A stretch of 64,000 nt of DNA, from positions 1-64,000 of the forward strand of contig WEDG01000280.1 in NCBI GenBank assembly GCA_017591395.1, in the 5' to 3' direction. A model generated the notes under the pieces. That model had not been told where the DNA came from. It saw only the letters and a program-made list of their open reading frames with translations, and ran no database searches. This DNA comes from Schistocephalus solidus (lineage: Eukaryota > Platyhelminthes > Cestoda > Diphyllobothriidea > Diphyllobothriidae). This document shows positions 1-11,215 of the stretch, in pieces (position 1 is the stretch's first letter; each line of letters begins with the position of its first letter). The translations under genes were made by a program, and so were the position numbers.

Positions 1-810
1 CTAACCAACTTCTATACGTTCATTGACCTGACAAAATCCTTCGTCATAATAAAATTGCGATGCATTGTGGAAAATCATGCACATCGGCCTCTTCCGTCAC
101 TCGGGAATCCATCGCACAGAGAATGGCGAACCAGTGCCAGGAGCACAAACATACACCTGCAGCACCCGATCCAAACGGCCGGGCACATTTATTTACTACA
201 TGGGTCTACTCGGTTACATGTACCTACATGAAAAATTGCGTTAGACCGCCATCGGCCATATACATCATCACATTTACTGACAAACGCTCACCGATCACTA
301 AAGGAACTCACAGGTTTGGTTCTGCATTGGAGCGCCGCCGACAGCCGTACAGCGGCTCGTATCATTAACATTATCCACTAAATGATCAGAACGTTGGGCT
401 CCTCACAGGGGCACGGACAACTCAATACTATTTACCCGCAAAATGAACTTGTTAAAATACAACGCCACTAGGAGTGATATAATGCTGGCCTCGTCTGCCC
501 AACCTACGTACTGAAAGTGCAACTCCTTCATTGACACATTTAATTTGAGCCAGGTAAAATGCCCTAAAACAAAAAGGTTAATTGTCTCGTGAAGACACAT
601 AGTTTTGCAGTGTAATGGATTTTTTTGTTAAGCAGATAAAATTGAATAGGGTGATCACAGGATACTGATAAATCCGAGGAGGGTGAATTGAGCAGGTGAG
701 CATATGCCAAAGAAAATAGCTGAGTATGAACTCGCAAATTATCAAAAATAATTTAAAAAACAGATCAGCATCAATGGTGGACTGTGTCCTGCGTTGGCTG
801 ACAGTTGTTA
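1..810. other. No recognisable gene; 3' flank of the Ig gene
   Basis: I see no domain, repeat or RNA gene here. Short open frames on both strands lack family features. The right part is the 3' flank of the minus-strand gene ending at 811, so its untranslated region and poly(A) site should lie here, but I cannot fix either. Confidence 0.5.
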
Positions 811-1308
811 CTAAATCCCAACATCAGAGACCAGTTTCTCACTGAGTCTATAAAGTCTCTTTTGGCGAATATGACTGACAATAGTAGAAGCTAAAAACAA
901 CAAAAGCAAAAAAGCGTTGACCGCTAACATAATGGAAATGTCAGGAGCATACGAACGTAGCTCGTAAACTTTAAGAACGGCTTCTACAGGCTCACTTCCA
1001 TCACAAGAACAGATATACACACCGGAATCGTTCAAGAATGAATTCTTGATCTGGAGGTTGCCATCACGGTTGAAGAAACGTAAATCATATGACTCGCTAT
1101 AATGTAACGTGACATTATTTGGCAGTATCCATTTTGTTGGTGAAGATGACTCATCGCGGCACTCATATTCTGCATCCGCAGCGACTTCAATTACATTCAC
1201 CAGTGGTTCTACGACAAGAGAACTATAAGCAGGTAAGGGCGACAGTAAAAGAGTCCCAGACAAAAGCACCGTAATGGCACGTAAGCTGGTGTCCGAAAGA
1301 AAGACCAT
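811..1308 (-). CDS. Single-pass membrane protein with one immunoglobulin-like domain (165 aa)
   Basis: Read from the ATG at 1308 this is a complete 165-residue frame. Residues 1-29 look like a signal peptide with a hydrophobic core (AITVLLSGTLLLSPLPA). Residues 31-115 form an Ig-like domain: first Cys at 50 (YEC), the core Trp at 60, second Cys at 100 inside the hallmark DSGVYIC, and an extra Cys at 102. NVT and NDS are possible N-glycosylation sites. Residues 123-146 are a hydrophobic transmembrane segment, followed by a basic tail of about 20 residues. The frame is open upstream to a GTG at 1437, but those 43 residues precede the signal peptide, so I prefer 1308. The topology fits a small basigin-like surface protein; no orthologue is recognised. 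It is a stand-alone gene or, less likely, the last exon of a larger gene: a possible acceptor lies at the end of the signal peptide. Confidence 0.7.
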   Translation of the reverse strand: MVFLSDTSLRAITVLLSGTLLLSPLPAYSSLVVEPLVNVIEVAADAEYECRDESSSPTKWILPNNVTLHYSESYDLRFFNRDGNLQIKNSFLNDSGVYICSCDGSEPVEAVLKVYELRSYAPDISIMLAVNAFLLLLFLASTIVSHIRQKRLYRLSEKLVSDVGI

Positions 1309-2220
1309 GCAGAAGCAAATCTGAGTGAGTGAGTTGTTAGTACCGAATGCGGAATTGCTGATGAAGGCGTCCGCGTGATATCCCGTGATTGGGTGATATG
1401 GTGCTATAAAACGTTGTGAGGCGCAGTTTTCGAACACTTTTACGTGCGATATGATTGTGTCCGTTTCTGTTGTCGAGATAAAGTTCCGTTAAATTCTGCT
1501 TTGTTGATTCTTCCAGTAACTGAGGGACCTTGAGGAAGCCATTAAGAAGCTTAATCAAGCAAGCGATATTGACATAAATCTATTTTTAGACAATGGGTTA
1601 TTATTTCAAGGCGAGGAGCTCTCATAAATATCCAGTGATATCTGGTATCGCTGAAAATTTTTTTTTGCTTGCCACAAATACGCTTGTATCTTGGCTCCTA
1701 CGAAAATGTATGATGATTCATAGGTGACTTTTTTATTTTGCTAGGCGTCCTAGATGCGACGCATTTTTCAATGTCGTCCACAGAAGGAAGGACGGAATCA
1801 TGGTAACATCCTTCAGGATGGACCACAACCATTACTCTGTGCCACCCGGAAATTTTGATACGGCTGAACTTTCCAAGGAGCATGGACTGCAGGTTTTTCA
1901 TACGCTAAGTCCTTCATCCCCAAAAAGTTAGTTTGGTGGCCTCTTCCTACATGGCCTACATGGCCTCTACCTAATATGCTATAGCACAGGAGCCAGCCTT
2001 AGTTTTACGTGCGCAATTCAACAGGCTAATGCAAAATATTATTTTCAATTTTTTGCTGAACTGATGTCTAAGATTAGTGAATATGAAAAGGTAAGTGAAC
2101 ACAAAGTTACCTTTTTTGAAAATTTCAGGCAGCTATTTCCATTTTCAGAATCTCGCGGAGCTGTACACTGCCTGACTTTCACGCCGTGTACAGCAGAATT
2201 AAAGAAAGATATATCTACTT
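1309..2220. other. Upstream flank of the Ig gene; nothing recognised
   Basis: This stretch should hold the promoter and 5' untranslated region of the minus-strand Ig gene. I see no convincing TATA box, domain or repeat. The open frames at 1337-1558 and 1698-1901 have no recognisable features. Confidence 0.4.
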
Positions 2221-2685
2221 CGCGTGCGTCAACGCAGGCAGATATTCTGGAACATTGCGTTCAGGCGTTGCACACTTGGACGAAACATGACTACGCTCTG
2301 CTGGAGAAAGTTCAACGGAGGGCAACGAAACTAGTCAGTGAATTGGAATGCCTACCCTATGAGGGCCACCTAGAAAGACTTAAAAATTTTCCTCTCTCTT
2401 ATAGGCAATACAGAGGGGATATGATCTTAGTCTTCAAACTGGTCAGAGGAGTTGATTGTGCTCTTCAGATGGCCAACTTTTTTGAATTGCCAAACATGAC
2501 AAGTCTCCGAGGTCACCAATACAAACTGAAATGAAAACACGTCATACTTGAAGTGCGGGCCAACTTCAGTTTCCCAACGGTTGATTGAAGAATGGAACAA
2601 ACTGCCAGCTTCGGTTGTTTAGGCTGAAAGCGTTGAAATGTTTAAAAGAAAACTTGATGCATTTTTACTTGATGGACATATATTT
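2221..2685 (+). mobile_element. 5'-truncated non-LTR retrotransposon, C-terminal RT tail (LINE C fragment)
   Basis: The translation carries the post-RT tail typical of CR1/Jockey-type LINEs: the block LLEKVQRRATKLV, then LPYEGHLERLK, then FPLSYRQYRGDMILVFKLVRG, then LRGH. After a stop at 2532 the pattern resumes in another frame with an EEWNKLPASVV block and a FKRKLDAFLL block up to about 2685. No RT palm or endonuclease precedes it, so this is a dead 5'-truncated copy. It is related to, but distinct from, the LINE at 3263-8640. Confidence 0.75.
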
Positions 2686-2948
2686 ATTCAACAGCAATGA
2701 TCGATATAGTAAAACGACCATCGTCATGTAACATTTGCTTGTTTTATTAGCTTCCATCAGTAAATAGGGTTTTCAAAGACTCTGCCTATCTCCCTTATAT
2801 ATACTGAATTATACTGAATTCAATTCGTATTGGAAAACTTAGTAAATATTTCTCATTTAAATGATAACAGGTCAGCTCATTGAAATTTGAATTAAAAGCG
2901 ATGTTCTCTGTCGTAAAATTTGCCAGTGAACTTTATAATCATTGAAAC

Positions 2949-3262
2949 GAGAAGGCTTTCGAAACGTTAGTACAAATAAAATTTGGTCCATGAAATCGCC
3001 CCCTCTTCTTCAGTAGATTATGAACGCGATAAGATATCGCAACCTTGAATCTTTGCGCATATTAGTTTATGCTATGGGCGCACAGCCCTCCACTCAGCAC
3101 GCACATAAGAGACTTTGGCAAGGCGAGAGTCATCCACCTACGCTTAGCTGAAATTACTGCACCGGTGTTCTGACGAGAACGTCTTACCGAAATGCCTCGC
3201 ATATAGACCGCCTGTGAACACTCAGCTATGCCAGCGGACAATGGCAGATATCAAGAATATAA
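2949..3262 (+). repeat. Left pseudo-LTR of PLE1
   Basis: This sequence matches 11216-11546 over its whole length, from GAGAAGGCTTTCGAAACG to GATATCAAGAATATAATGA, with scattered substitutions and a short indel. Its left edge keeps only the 3' half of the hammerhead-like motif (loop GAGAAG, then GAAACG), with GTT in place of the expected GTC cleavage triplet. Homology stops at 3262, where the inserted LINE begins. Confidence 0.75.
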
Positions 3263-3360
3263 TGATTAGGGTGCTAATACGAGATTGTCACATCCGAATC
3301 AACAAACCTGTGGCTAAAACCTGTAACAATGAAGGCTGGGTCTCCCCGATGAATCGATCA

Positions 3361-3810
3361 TTGAAAGTCATCTCCGCAAATGTAAAAAACCAGTTCAACA
3401 AGCTTGACGACCTTAGAAACGTTGTTGACGAAATTAAACCAGACTTTATGGCTTTCACTGAAACGTGGCTTACTGCAAAATTTCTGTTTCTGAAATATCA
3501 CTCATAGGATATCAGCACTTCAGGAGAAATAGACCAAGTCGAGGAGGAGGGGTCATAGTTTATGTCACTCGCAAGCTGACCGCAATGGCTGGCATGCATA
3601 TTCCATTACGCGATGTGGAAGTCGTAAGCATTACTATATCTGCTAAGTATTCCAGACCACTGATGATATCGGTTGTGTACCATTCGCCTTATCAGACTTC
3701 CGATCAGGATCTCATTCTCATAACGGCACTCTAAAAAGCCAGCGAGAAGAAAGATGTCCTCATTGTTGGGGATTTTAACGCTCCTGAAAACATGGACTGC
3801 GCAGGGAATG
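3361..3810 (+). pseudogene. APE-type endonuclease domain, N-terminal half (LINE A)
   Basis: A typical LINE endonuclease start (LKVISANVKNQFNKLDDL) is followed by DFMAFTETW, which contains the conserved catalytic Glu region. One frameshift near 3480 moves the frame to RNRPSRGGGVIVYV. A stop at 3732 is then followed by VLIVGDFNAPE, with the catalytic GDFN motif near 3765-3790. The domain normally nicks target DNA for target-primed reverse transcription. It is cut at about 3811 by an inverted insertion and continues at 4305. Confidence 0.8.
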
Positions 3811-3816
3811 CCAGAT

Positions 3817-4304
3817 TATTGTATATTGTATATTTTGAAGGGTTACAGGCATTGCCCTTGATGACCCTATTAATGTTAAGTTATCATTGCATGTGTACAG
3901 TCAATATAAAATGTTGGACATTTTAAAATGTTTGAGTCAAAGCATAAGATAACTTCAAATGCGTTTTCACAGCCATAGGCGAAACATTGTGGAAGAAAAG
4001 TAGAGCCCGGAAGATTTTAAAAGGCAGGTTTTAAGAAATCATGCTGTGACAGTCGTCTTTTGTCAAATACAATGCAATCAAACCTGCTTTTAAAATCAAT
4101 AATACTTTCAGAGGTAACCATCTCGCTTGGTACCGAGTTCCATGGTCGAACCACTCGTTTGCTGAAACAAAACTTTCTGAGGTTCAATCGCGTGCGTTCG
4201 CTATTAACCTTGTAAGGATGACCACGCAGATGAGTTGTACAGGCAAAGTCGAAGAAATCCTCCGATCTCAGGGTGGAATCATGGCCCCGGATAATCCGGA
4301 CAGA
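3817..4304 (-). mobile_element. Inverted 5'-truncated 3' end of a LINE A copy, nested in LINE A
   Basis: The reverse complement matches the 3' end of the host element at about 8150-8635: the same open frame tail (RIIRGHDSTLRSEDFFDFAC, LRGHPYKV, RLNLRKF) and the same 3' untranslated region, ending in ATGCCTGTAACCCTTCAAAA and a short TATACAA-rich tail. The left edge (3' end of the insert) abuts GGGAATGCCAG; the right edge is near 4304. This is classic 5' truncation of a LINE insertion, into a sibling copy and in reverse orientation. Confidence 0.8.
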
Positions 4305-4500
4305 CAAACTTCTCTCTCAGTACGTCACCTTTGGAACATGGACGAGAGAAGGACAACAGTTAACCTGTCTTGACCTGATTTTTACCCGAGATTAGGTACA
4401 TGTGCTAGACCTACAGGATCAACTGCCATTAGGGTCAAGTGATCATATTACGCTGTGCTTCGAGTACTCGCTGTTTTACAAAACAAATTTACCCGATACT
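4305..4500 (+). pseudogene. APE-type endonuclease domain, C-terminal half (LINE A)
   Basis: The domain resumes directly after the inverted insert with VTFGTWTREG, then LTCLDLIFTRD, one stop, and LPLGSSDHITLCFEYSL. The LDLIFT block and the SDH motif with its catalytic His are the conserved C-terminal blocks of APE-type LINE endonucleases. The frame then runs to a TYINF-like end at about 4555, where LINE B1 begins. Confidence 0.8.
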
Positions 4501-4555
4501 TGTGAAAGAAACATTTGGAAAAAAAACAAATCACCGATTTTTGCTTAAGCAACTT

Positions 4556-6418
4556 ATATCAACTTTTCCCAACACGGTTTCTTACCGGACCGCTCTTGTG
4601 AAACCTGCCACATGTCTTTTTCTAAATCTACTAACCTCTCTTCGTAATGATCATCTATCTGTAGTTGTAATCTATTTTGATCTTAGTAAGGCATTCGATA
4701 AAGTGCCTCATAAACGACTTCTAGCTAAACTAGAAGCTATAGGATTTCGTAGTCCCCTTACTGACTTTATTAGATCATACCTAAATGATCGAAAACAAAA
4801 AGTTTTAGTAGGTTCCTCATATTCAAGTGCTAACCCTTTTGTTAGTGGTGTCCATCAAGGTACCGTATTAGGTCCTTTGTTGTTCTTACTGTATATAAAT
4901 GATATTTCATCGATAGTTTAACATTCTCAATCTTTTATTTATGCTGATGACCTCAAATGCGTGTATTCCTTCTCTAACTCTACGACCGAACGGTGCCTAG
5001 AACAAATTCACTCAGACTTAGACCCTCTTTCGGCCTGGAGCTCCACATGGCTAATGGAGTTCTCACCTACTAAGTGTCGCTACATGAGTTTTGGGCCTGT
5101 AAGGCTGCCGCAACCTCTTATCTTTGAAGGTTGCCCTATGATTGAATGTTCCTCCATCAAGGACATGGGCTTAAGCTACACCAATAAATAAGATCTTTCG
5201 CCTCATGCCGATAGAATTACGGCCAAAGCTGCTCAGATTTGCGGCTTTATTTCTTATAATTTCTACCTCCCTGAAATCAAATTAAGACTTTATCGTATGT
5301 TTGTACTTCCGATTCTTGAATTTTGCTGTCCTATTTTCGGTTTAATGAACGAATCTAGCCGTTCAAAAATTGAAAATATCCAAAGACATTTCACAAAAAA
5401 CTCCTATATCCGACTCTTTTAACTACTTCCTACTCAACAAGATGCCAGCTAATGAAGCTTAAATTTCTTTGGGTCAGGAGACTTGAAGCAGGCTTTTGTC
5501 TCCTTTTCCGACTAAATAATAGCTGAACTCTCCCCAAACTTTCTGTCATTACCCCCGTTAGTCTTCCTTACAACCTAAGAAATTCTACATTAATTATACC
5601 TCCCCCTGCATCCTCTACGTGTAAACACTCTCTTTTCGTTGCTTCTAGGTATAGTTTTCTTTGGAATAACTTGCCAATTGAAATTAGGTCGTTAACTAGT
5701 CTATCTACATTCAAGCGAAGACTGCACATTTATCTTAACACTGATTCTATTAACCTTTTATTTTCCTCATCTTTTCCATGTAGCTTTCCCCATGAATCGG
5801 AGAAAGGACCATTGGGAATTTAAGTGACCCTCTTGAAACTATATTTTCACTACCTCGAGTCGCCCATGAACTATGATGTCTCCTTATATCACCAGTACTC
5901 CAAACGATGACGTCATGCGGACGTTCACACTCGGTGGTCCACAGTCTAAAATGCTACCGTTTCTTTAGATACTAACCATCATCAGAATTCAATTATGGAT
6001 CCTAAGATGCTGAGGACTTAAGTTCATTGACGCATTTTTGTGAGATTTTGTTTCATACGCCTTAGTGATCAAGAACGAATTACCTCGACGTTTCAATATC
6101 TCATTATGAACTGCTACTTCAGTATTACCCTTCCCTACTCTACCACCTAACCATTTTTGCTAAGCAGTTTTTTTCTCCTACCTTCTATTCAAAAATGAAG
6201 GGCTATTGAACTCTGCCTCCAATTTATGGTAGGAGTTTTTTTCACTGCCTATTTATTTCTAGTTCACCACTAATTTTTAAACATTGCTAACTGTTGACAT
6301 AGCAGGACAAGTTATGTATTTGTACATTTTATCTGTACAAATTGTCATAACTTTATTTCGTTACTAATGTTTGCTTAGACAGTGCCTTCCCGGTGCTTAC
6401 CAAATATAAATTCTAAAA
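4556..6418 (+). mobile_element. 5'-truncated LINE B copy 1 (RT, thumb, 3' UTR)
   Basis: The copy begins inside the RT (QHGFLPDRSCETCH in one frame), shifts frame, then reads FDLSKAFDKVPHKRLL, the GVHQGTVLGPLLFLLYIND block and the catalytic YADD at 4940-4951. A stop at 4919-4921 lies just before YADD. The thumb and C-terminal tail continue in broken frames (FCCPIFGL, ENIQRHFTKK, FLWNNLPIEIRS) to about 5740. A long 3' untranslated region ends at 6371-6418 with CAGTGCCTTCCCGGTGC and TAAATTCTAAA. It inserted into LINE A between its endonuclease and RT. Confidence 0.8.
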
Positions 6419-6419
6419 A

Positions 6420-8420
6420 AGGGGGACTACTCACTTATGAGAAGACAACTGTCAGAGATATCCTGGGAAGCAGAACTATATGATGAAAACAATAAAGATT
6501 GGACGACATTGAGTTCGTTATTGAAAAAGATTGTTTACCTCAATTGTCCTCTCGGGAGAAAGACAACCACAAACTGCCTAAAGTGGATAAACTCAAACTT
6601 GCAGGCCTCTTTCAAAAAAAGAAATCGCTTCTGGAGGCAGTACTGACAAACCGGCTCCCATGCTCACTTACGGGAATATAAGCAGCAACGCAAAGTTTGT
6701 AAATTTGAGGCTACTAAGCTACGGAGGAAGTTTGAACTAAACATAATGCAAAAATCGTTGGAACACCCCAAAATGCTATTTGGCTACATACGGAGTACAA
6801 AGAGTTTGTCAACCAATGTTTACCCCCATTTCCCTTACTCCTCCACCTCTTCCTCATCCACAACAGAGGACCTAGACCTAGACTTTTCACCGACCGTAAT
6901 TAAAACCGAATTACTCCGTATAAAGCCTGCCAAGTCGCCTGGGCCAGATATAATTTTTGCATTAGCACTTAGAGAACTTGCTAACGAAATGTGTGTACCA
7001 CTGTCCATCATATTCCAAAAGTCCTTTGAAGAAAGCAAACTCCCGAAAGAATGGAAGTGCGCATTTCTCGCCCTGATCTATAAAGGAGGTTCACGACTCG
7101 ACTGTGAAAATAACCGCCCTGTCAGTTTAACTTGCATGGCGTGCAAAATAACGGAGCGTATTATCAAAAGGCATTTAATGCGCTATCTGGAAAACAACCA
7201 AATCCTATGCGATGCCCAACACGGCTTTCATCCAGGATGTTCCTGTCTCACGAGTGCCCTTCAGTCGCACGAGAAATGGACAAAGGCCACAAATAAGGGT
7301 CATACAGTAGATTTTGTATTATTTGACTTCAAAAAGGCCTTTGATAGTGTACCACACGGGCTTCTTTTACAGAAGATTTGGAACGTATGAATTCAAGGAA
7401 AACTTTTCAATTTGATCAAGAGTTTCTTGCCTTTCAGAGTACAGAGAGATGTTGTTGGAAACTTTAGCTCAGAATGGGCAAAAGAAGAAAGTGGTGTTCC
7501 ACAGGGCTCTGTTTTGGGCCCCCTTCTCTTCCTAATCTAAGTGAACGACTGTCTTAATGACCTATATTGTGAAGCTGTCAGGTTTGCAGATGACATTTAA
7601 ATATGGACTAAGGTCAGCTGCGTTGATGACGCAAAAGGGTTACAATTGAATATCGACAAACTAAATGCCTGGTCGGCTAGGTGGCTTCTTAAGTTTAATG
7701 TATCCAAGTGCGTGATCCTACACATAAGCGCCGGTCGAAAAGTATCTCTGAGACACCAGTACTTTATTAATGGCACTGCATTAAAAGAGGTAAAAAAATA
7801 CAAGATCTGGTTATGTGGACAACTGCGAATTCAATGCCCTCAGAACACTGTAAGAAAGCAGTCCAGAAGGCAACATGGACACTACATTGGATCAGAAGTG
7901 CGTTTAAAATATTCCCCCTGATCTCTTAGGAAAAGTCTATGGCGTCTTCGTGAGACCGTATTTAGATTACGGAATACCAGCCTGGATACCGTGGATGAAG
8001 AAAGATGTTGACCTCCCCGAACAGGTGCAATGGAGAGCAAAGAAGATGGTCGACAGTCTTAAGGCTTTAACGTACCAAGACAGATTGAAAAAGCTTGACT
8101 TATTCCCTCTTTCCTACAGGCACTTATGGTGTAGCCTGGTGTGGACATTCCGGATTATCCGGGGCCATGATTCCTCCCTGAGATCAGAGGATTTCTTCGA
8201 ATTTGCCTGCACAACTCATCTGCGTGGGCATCCTTACAAGGTTGAAAGCGAACTCACGCGATTGAACCTTAGAAAGTTTGTTTTTGCCAATGAGTGGTAC
8301 GACCTTGGAACTCGATACCAAGCGAGACGGCTTCCTCTGACAGCATGACTGAATTTAAAAGAAGGCTTCATGGCATTATAATTTGCAAAAGACAACTGTC
8401 ACAACATGATTACTTAAAAC
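6420..8420 (+). pseudogene. LINE A reverse transcriptase and C-terminal tail
   Basis: From 6420 the linker reads GDYSLMRRQLSEISWE. After one stop the RT follows: IKPAKSPGPDII (fingers, 6930-6958), KEWKCAFLALIYKGGS, NRPVSLTC, QHGFHPGCSCLTSALQ, and palm FVLFDFKKAFDSVPHG at about 7312-7360. It is stopped at 7388, then reads GVPQGSVLGPLLFLI in another frame and FADD at 7583-7594. The thumb and tail at 7646-8420 include VQWRAKKMVDSLKAL, FPLSYRHL and LRGHPYKV. Several stops and frameshifts make it inactive. Confidence 0.85.
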
Positions 8421-8644
8421 CAGCCTTTTAAAATCTTGCGGGCTCTACTTTTCTTCCACAATGTTTCGCCTGTGGCTATGAAAACGCATTTGAGGTAATG
8501 TTTTGCTTTGTTTGAAACATTTTTAAATGTACACCATGTTTTATTAACTGTACACATGCAATGATAACTTTACATTAATAGGGTCATCAAGGGCAATGCC
8601 TGTAACCCTTCAAAATATACAAATACGAAAAAATACTACCGTAT

Positions 8645-8820
8645 GCTTGAACGAAATTCTTCGACTTGCTAGGCAATCTTTACGACGCACAAAGTGGAAA
8701 CCCTCAAAACGGCAATCCTAGACAGGGCACGGCTTGATCAAAAATCACCTGATGACCAGCTATCTGGGAAATTTGAAAATATCAGTCCATGAAAACAACC
8801 CTCTTCCGATGGTGTCCTGT
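8645..8820 (+). other. PLE1 5' coding remnant, poorly conserved
   Basis: Sequence between the LINE A tail and the first clear PLE block. Fragments such as RLAR and a Gln/Arg-rich stretch could belong to the PLE N-terminal region, but stops in all frames prevent a domain call. Confidence 0.35.
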
Positions 8821-10110
8821 TTGACAACTTGTCCTTCTATCGGCTACATCATCAACAACTAGCGGTTCTATCCTATGCCGCAAAATTCAATAAGAAATAA
8901 GCTCAACCAGAAGACTTCCTTTCATCCTTCGAGTCGGCACTCCAGAAGTTTGATGCTATTGTGAAGTGTAAAAATGCCATACGGCAACACGTTGCAAATC
9001 CGCTTCTCCAGCACCGACGTCACACAATGATTACAAAGGCAGGAGTACGAGAATATTTGAAACTACGAAAAACAGATGACATTGTCACCCTGCCCGCAGA
9101 CAAAGGGTGCTCCAAAGTCGTCATGAATAGGTCTGAGTATTGAGCAAAACTGAGTTACTTCTTGGTAGACAAGGAATCATTTGTACCATTGACTACCAGT
9201 GACTTAAAAAAGCTTGTGAACTGCATAAACAAGAGGTCGACAAGCTGACAAAGGCCGAAGCTTTTGCGTGAAGAGATGTGCTGGCCACAAAAGCCACTGA
9301 TGCGGCGATGGCACGCTTCTACGGCCTGCTAAAGGTTCACAAGGTACGCCCCACTGTCTCCATACGTGGCAGCCCAAACTTTGGGTTCAACATTGTTGTA
9401 TCAGCGACTTTGGTTCCTAACCAAGGATTTAAAGTGGACAAAAAAGTCGGATGACGAGTTCTTAACACGCATACATCACCTTGAATTAGAGGCAGGCGAG
9501 GTGATGGCGTCCTATGACGTGATATTCTTAATAACCTCTATTCCGCTTGCATTGGCTTTCGATACCATCGACGGCTTCCTTCAGGAAAAATATGAAGAGA
9601 CCGACCAAAATCTTAAACAAATGCACATCATGGAACTCCTAGAACTGTGTCTTAAGACTTTCTTCACATTCAACGTTCAGGTCTAAGAGCAAAAGAAGGG
9701 GACTCCAATGGGCTTTCCCTGTCTGGAATAATTACTGGAGCAGTTTTGCAGAGGATTGTGCAGCTGGTCTTCAGCTCGTATCCCCCAAAGTTCTGGGCCA
9801 GATACATCGACGACAAGTTCTTCATAATCAAGAGGAGTCACTTGCAGGCTTTCAGGGCATTGTTGAATTCAATCTTTCCCGACATCCAGTTTACCATGGA
9901 GGAAGAAGTCAACAACCAGTTGCCCTTCCTTGACCTCCATGTTACAAAGCTGGCAGAAGGGAAGATAAGGACAACGGTCTACCGTTAGGCAACCAGCACT
10001 AGGCGCATCCTCCATTTCCGAAGCAACCACCCTGCAAGTCACAAACGCACTTGTGTAAGAACCCTCTTCCGACGTGTTTTAACACATTGCAGCGACGAGA
10101 GTGGGAAAAA
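8820..10110 (+). pseudogene. PLE1 reverse transcriptase (Penelope-type)
   Basis: The PLE N-terminal region reads FDNLSFYRLHHQQLAVLS, with RQHVANPLLQHRR next and LPADKGCSKVVMNRSEY at 9090-9140. The RT core follows in shifting frames: FYGLLKVHK (usually YGLPKIHK) with PTVSIRGSP at about 9325-9370, MASYDVIFLITSIP at 9505-9545, QKKGTPMGFP at about 9690-9720, ARYIDDKFF with the catalytic YIDD at 9803-9814, LPFLDLHVTK at 9928-9957, then HFRSNHPASHKR and RTLFRR. At least four frame breaks are visible. The motif order identifies a Penelope RT rather than a LINE RT. Confidence 0.85.
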
Positions 10111-10280
10111 ATGAGGAGATGGAGTAACTGCGTGCCCTTATTAAAGCCAACGGTTATACAAAGACCTTCATCCGCAAATGCTTCAGGAAGCCTCAGTTTG
10201 AGCGGTCGATGGAAGAAAAGCCAAAGTGTTAGCACGCAATCCTTTTATGTGAGGAACGTTTTAGAAGATACAGCAAGAAT

Positions 10281-10429
10281 CTATTTTTATTTATTTATTT
10301 ATTTAGAATTTATTTTTGGTTGGCACCGGGAAGGCACTGTCTAAGCAAAATATTTGGCACTGCCGAGGTTCGAACCGGGGCACCAGCGTGCGGGGAACGA
10401 CGGTGATACCACTTAGCTATCGCCGCACC
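10281..10429 (-). mobile_element. tRNA-derived SINE sharing its 3' tail with LINE B
   Basis: On the minus strand the element starts at 10429 with a 74-nt tRNA-like head. The head holds an A box (TAGCTAAGTGG, 10409-10419) and a B box (GGTTCGAACC, 10367-10376), the two internal RNA polymerase III promoter elements. The head is followed by a 47-nt tail at 10302-10348 that matches the 3' end of LINE B (6371-6417) at 44 of 47 positions by direct count, then an (AAAT)n tract to about 10284. It interrupts the PLE1 coding region. The acceptor stem no longer pairs, so this is not a functional tRNA gene. Confidence 0.85.
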
Positions 10430-10435
10430 TTAAAC

Positions 10436-10950
10436 CTTTTGGGATTGGCGTGGCTCATAAACCAGAACGCACTATCAGACAGCAAATCATGAAGCCCAAA
10501 GACCCGCTACCAATAACAGAACAATCAGCAGTGGTCTACAGCATACCACGCCATGATTGTGATGCAAGGTATGTTTGTGAAATGGGCCAGTGCCTGGGCA
10601 CAAGGTTGCATGAACACCAACTTGCTATCAACAACAAAGACAAGTTCTCTCTGGTTTATGCTCACGCACAACAGCTGAACCACGATTTCACCTTCAAGAA
10701 AACGATGAGATTCGCCGAGCAAATGAGAAGGTGACCAGACTGGTGCTCGAGAGTCGGTCCTCGACTGGCACACTCCACCGAGCTATAAACTTACATCCCG
10801 CCTTCCAGGCGCTTCGGACAAGGCTCGGATCAGTTCGGCCAGGAACAATAAGACAAACGAGCACATGGAACCGAGACCCCATACTCACGGAAAAGTGGGG
10901 TGGCGGCCGAAGGTCACATGAACAAAGTAAAACACTGCCTCACCAATGCG
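10436..10950 (+). pseudogene. PLE1 GIY-YIG endonuclease domain
   Basis: After the SINE the PLE frame resumes with PFGIGVAHKPERTIRQQ, then VYSIPRHDCDARYVCEMG and LGTRLHEHQLAI. This is the GIY-YIG-type endonuclease pattern of PLEs: VYSI occupies the GIY position and RYVCE the YIG position with Gly replaced by Cys, and the Arg and HEH follow. A stop near 10734 is followed by a further C-terminal stretch to about 10950. The domain nicks the target DNA in active PLEs. Confidence 0.8.
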
Positions 10951-11215
10951 CCTTTAAAACGGAGAACATCTAACGAGAGCAGCAACGACTGATCAGTCCG
11001 CTTATTGATTTGGGGTAGCCAACAGGCACGCTGACTTTCCTAAAACCACGACGGCTCCAATGAGGACAACCTCGAGGAGGTGTAAGGAAGTCAGCAGTGA
11101 TCGGGCAGGTCAAAGTTTACGCATCCACCATGGATAAAAAACGAGGCAAGTGGCAAGACTGACTAACTCAAGACCACCAGGAGCAGCAAGCTCTTTACTT
11201 AGATGATGGAAGCGA
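10951..11215 (+). other. PLE1 3' non-coding region
   Basis: A GC-richer non-coding stretch between the endonuclease remnant and the right pseudo-LTR. Its last 25 bases (CTTAGATGATGGAAGC) look like the 5' half of a hammerhead motif that continues into the pseudo-LTR. Confidence 0.5.

Larger units (their letters stand above)
3263..8640 (+). mobile_element. CR1/Jockey-type LINE (family A), interrupted twice
   Basis: The element reads, in order: endonuclease first half (3361-3810), a foreign inverted block (3817-4304), endonuclease second half (4305-4500), a foreign LINE B insertion (about 4556-6418), then linker, RT and C-terminal tail (6420-8420), and a 3' untranslated region ending near 8640. 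Removing the two blocks restores domain order and reading sense across both junctions: GDFNAPE before and LDLIFT / GSSDH after the first, a TYINF-like end before and KGDYS after the second. Numerous stops and frameshifts show it is dead. Confidence 0.75.
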
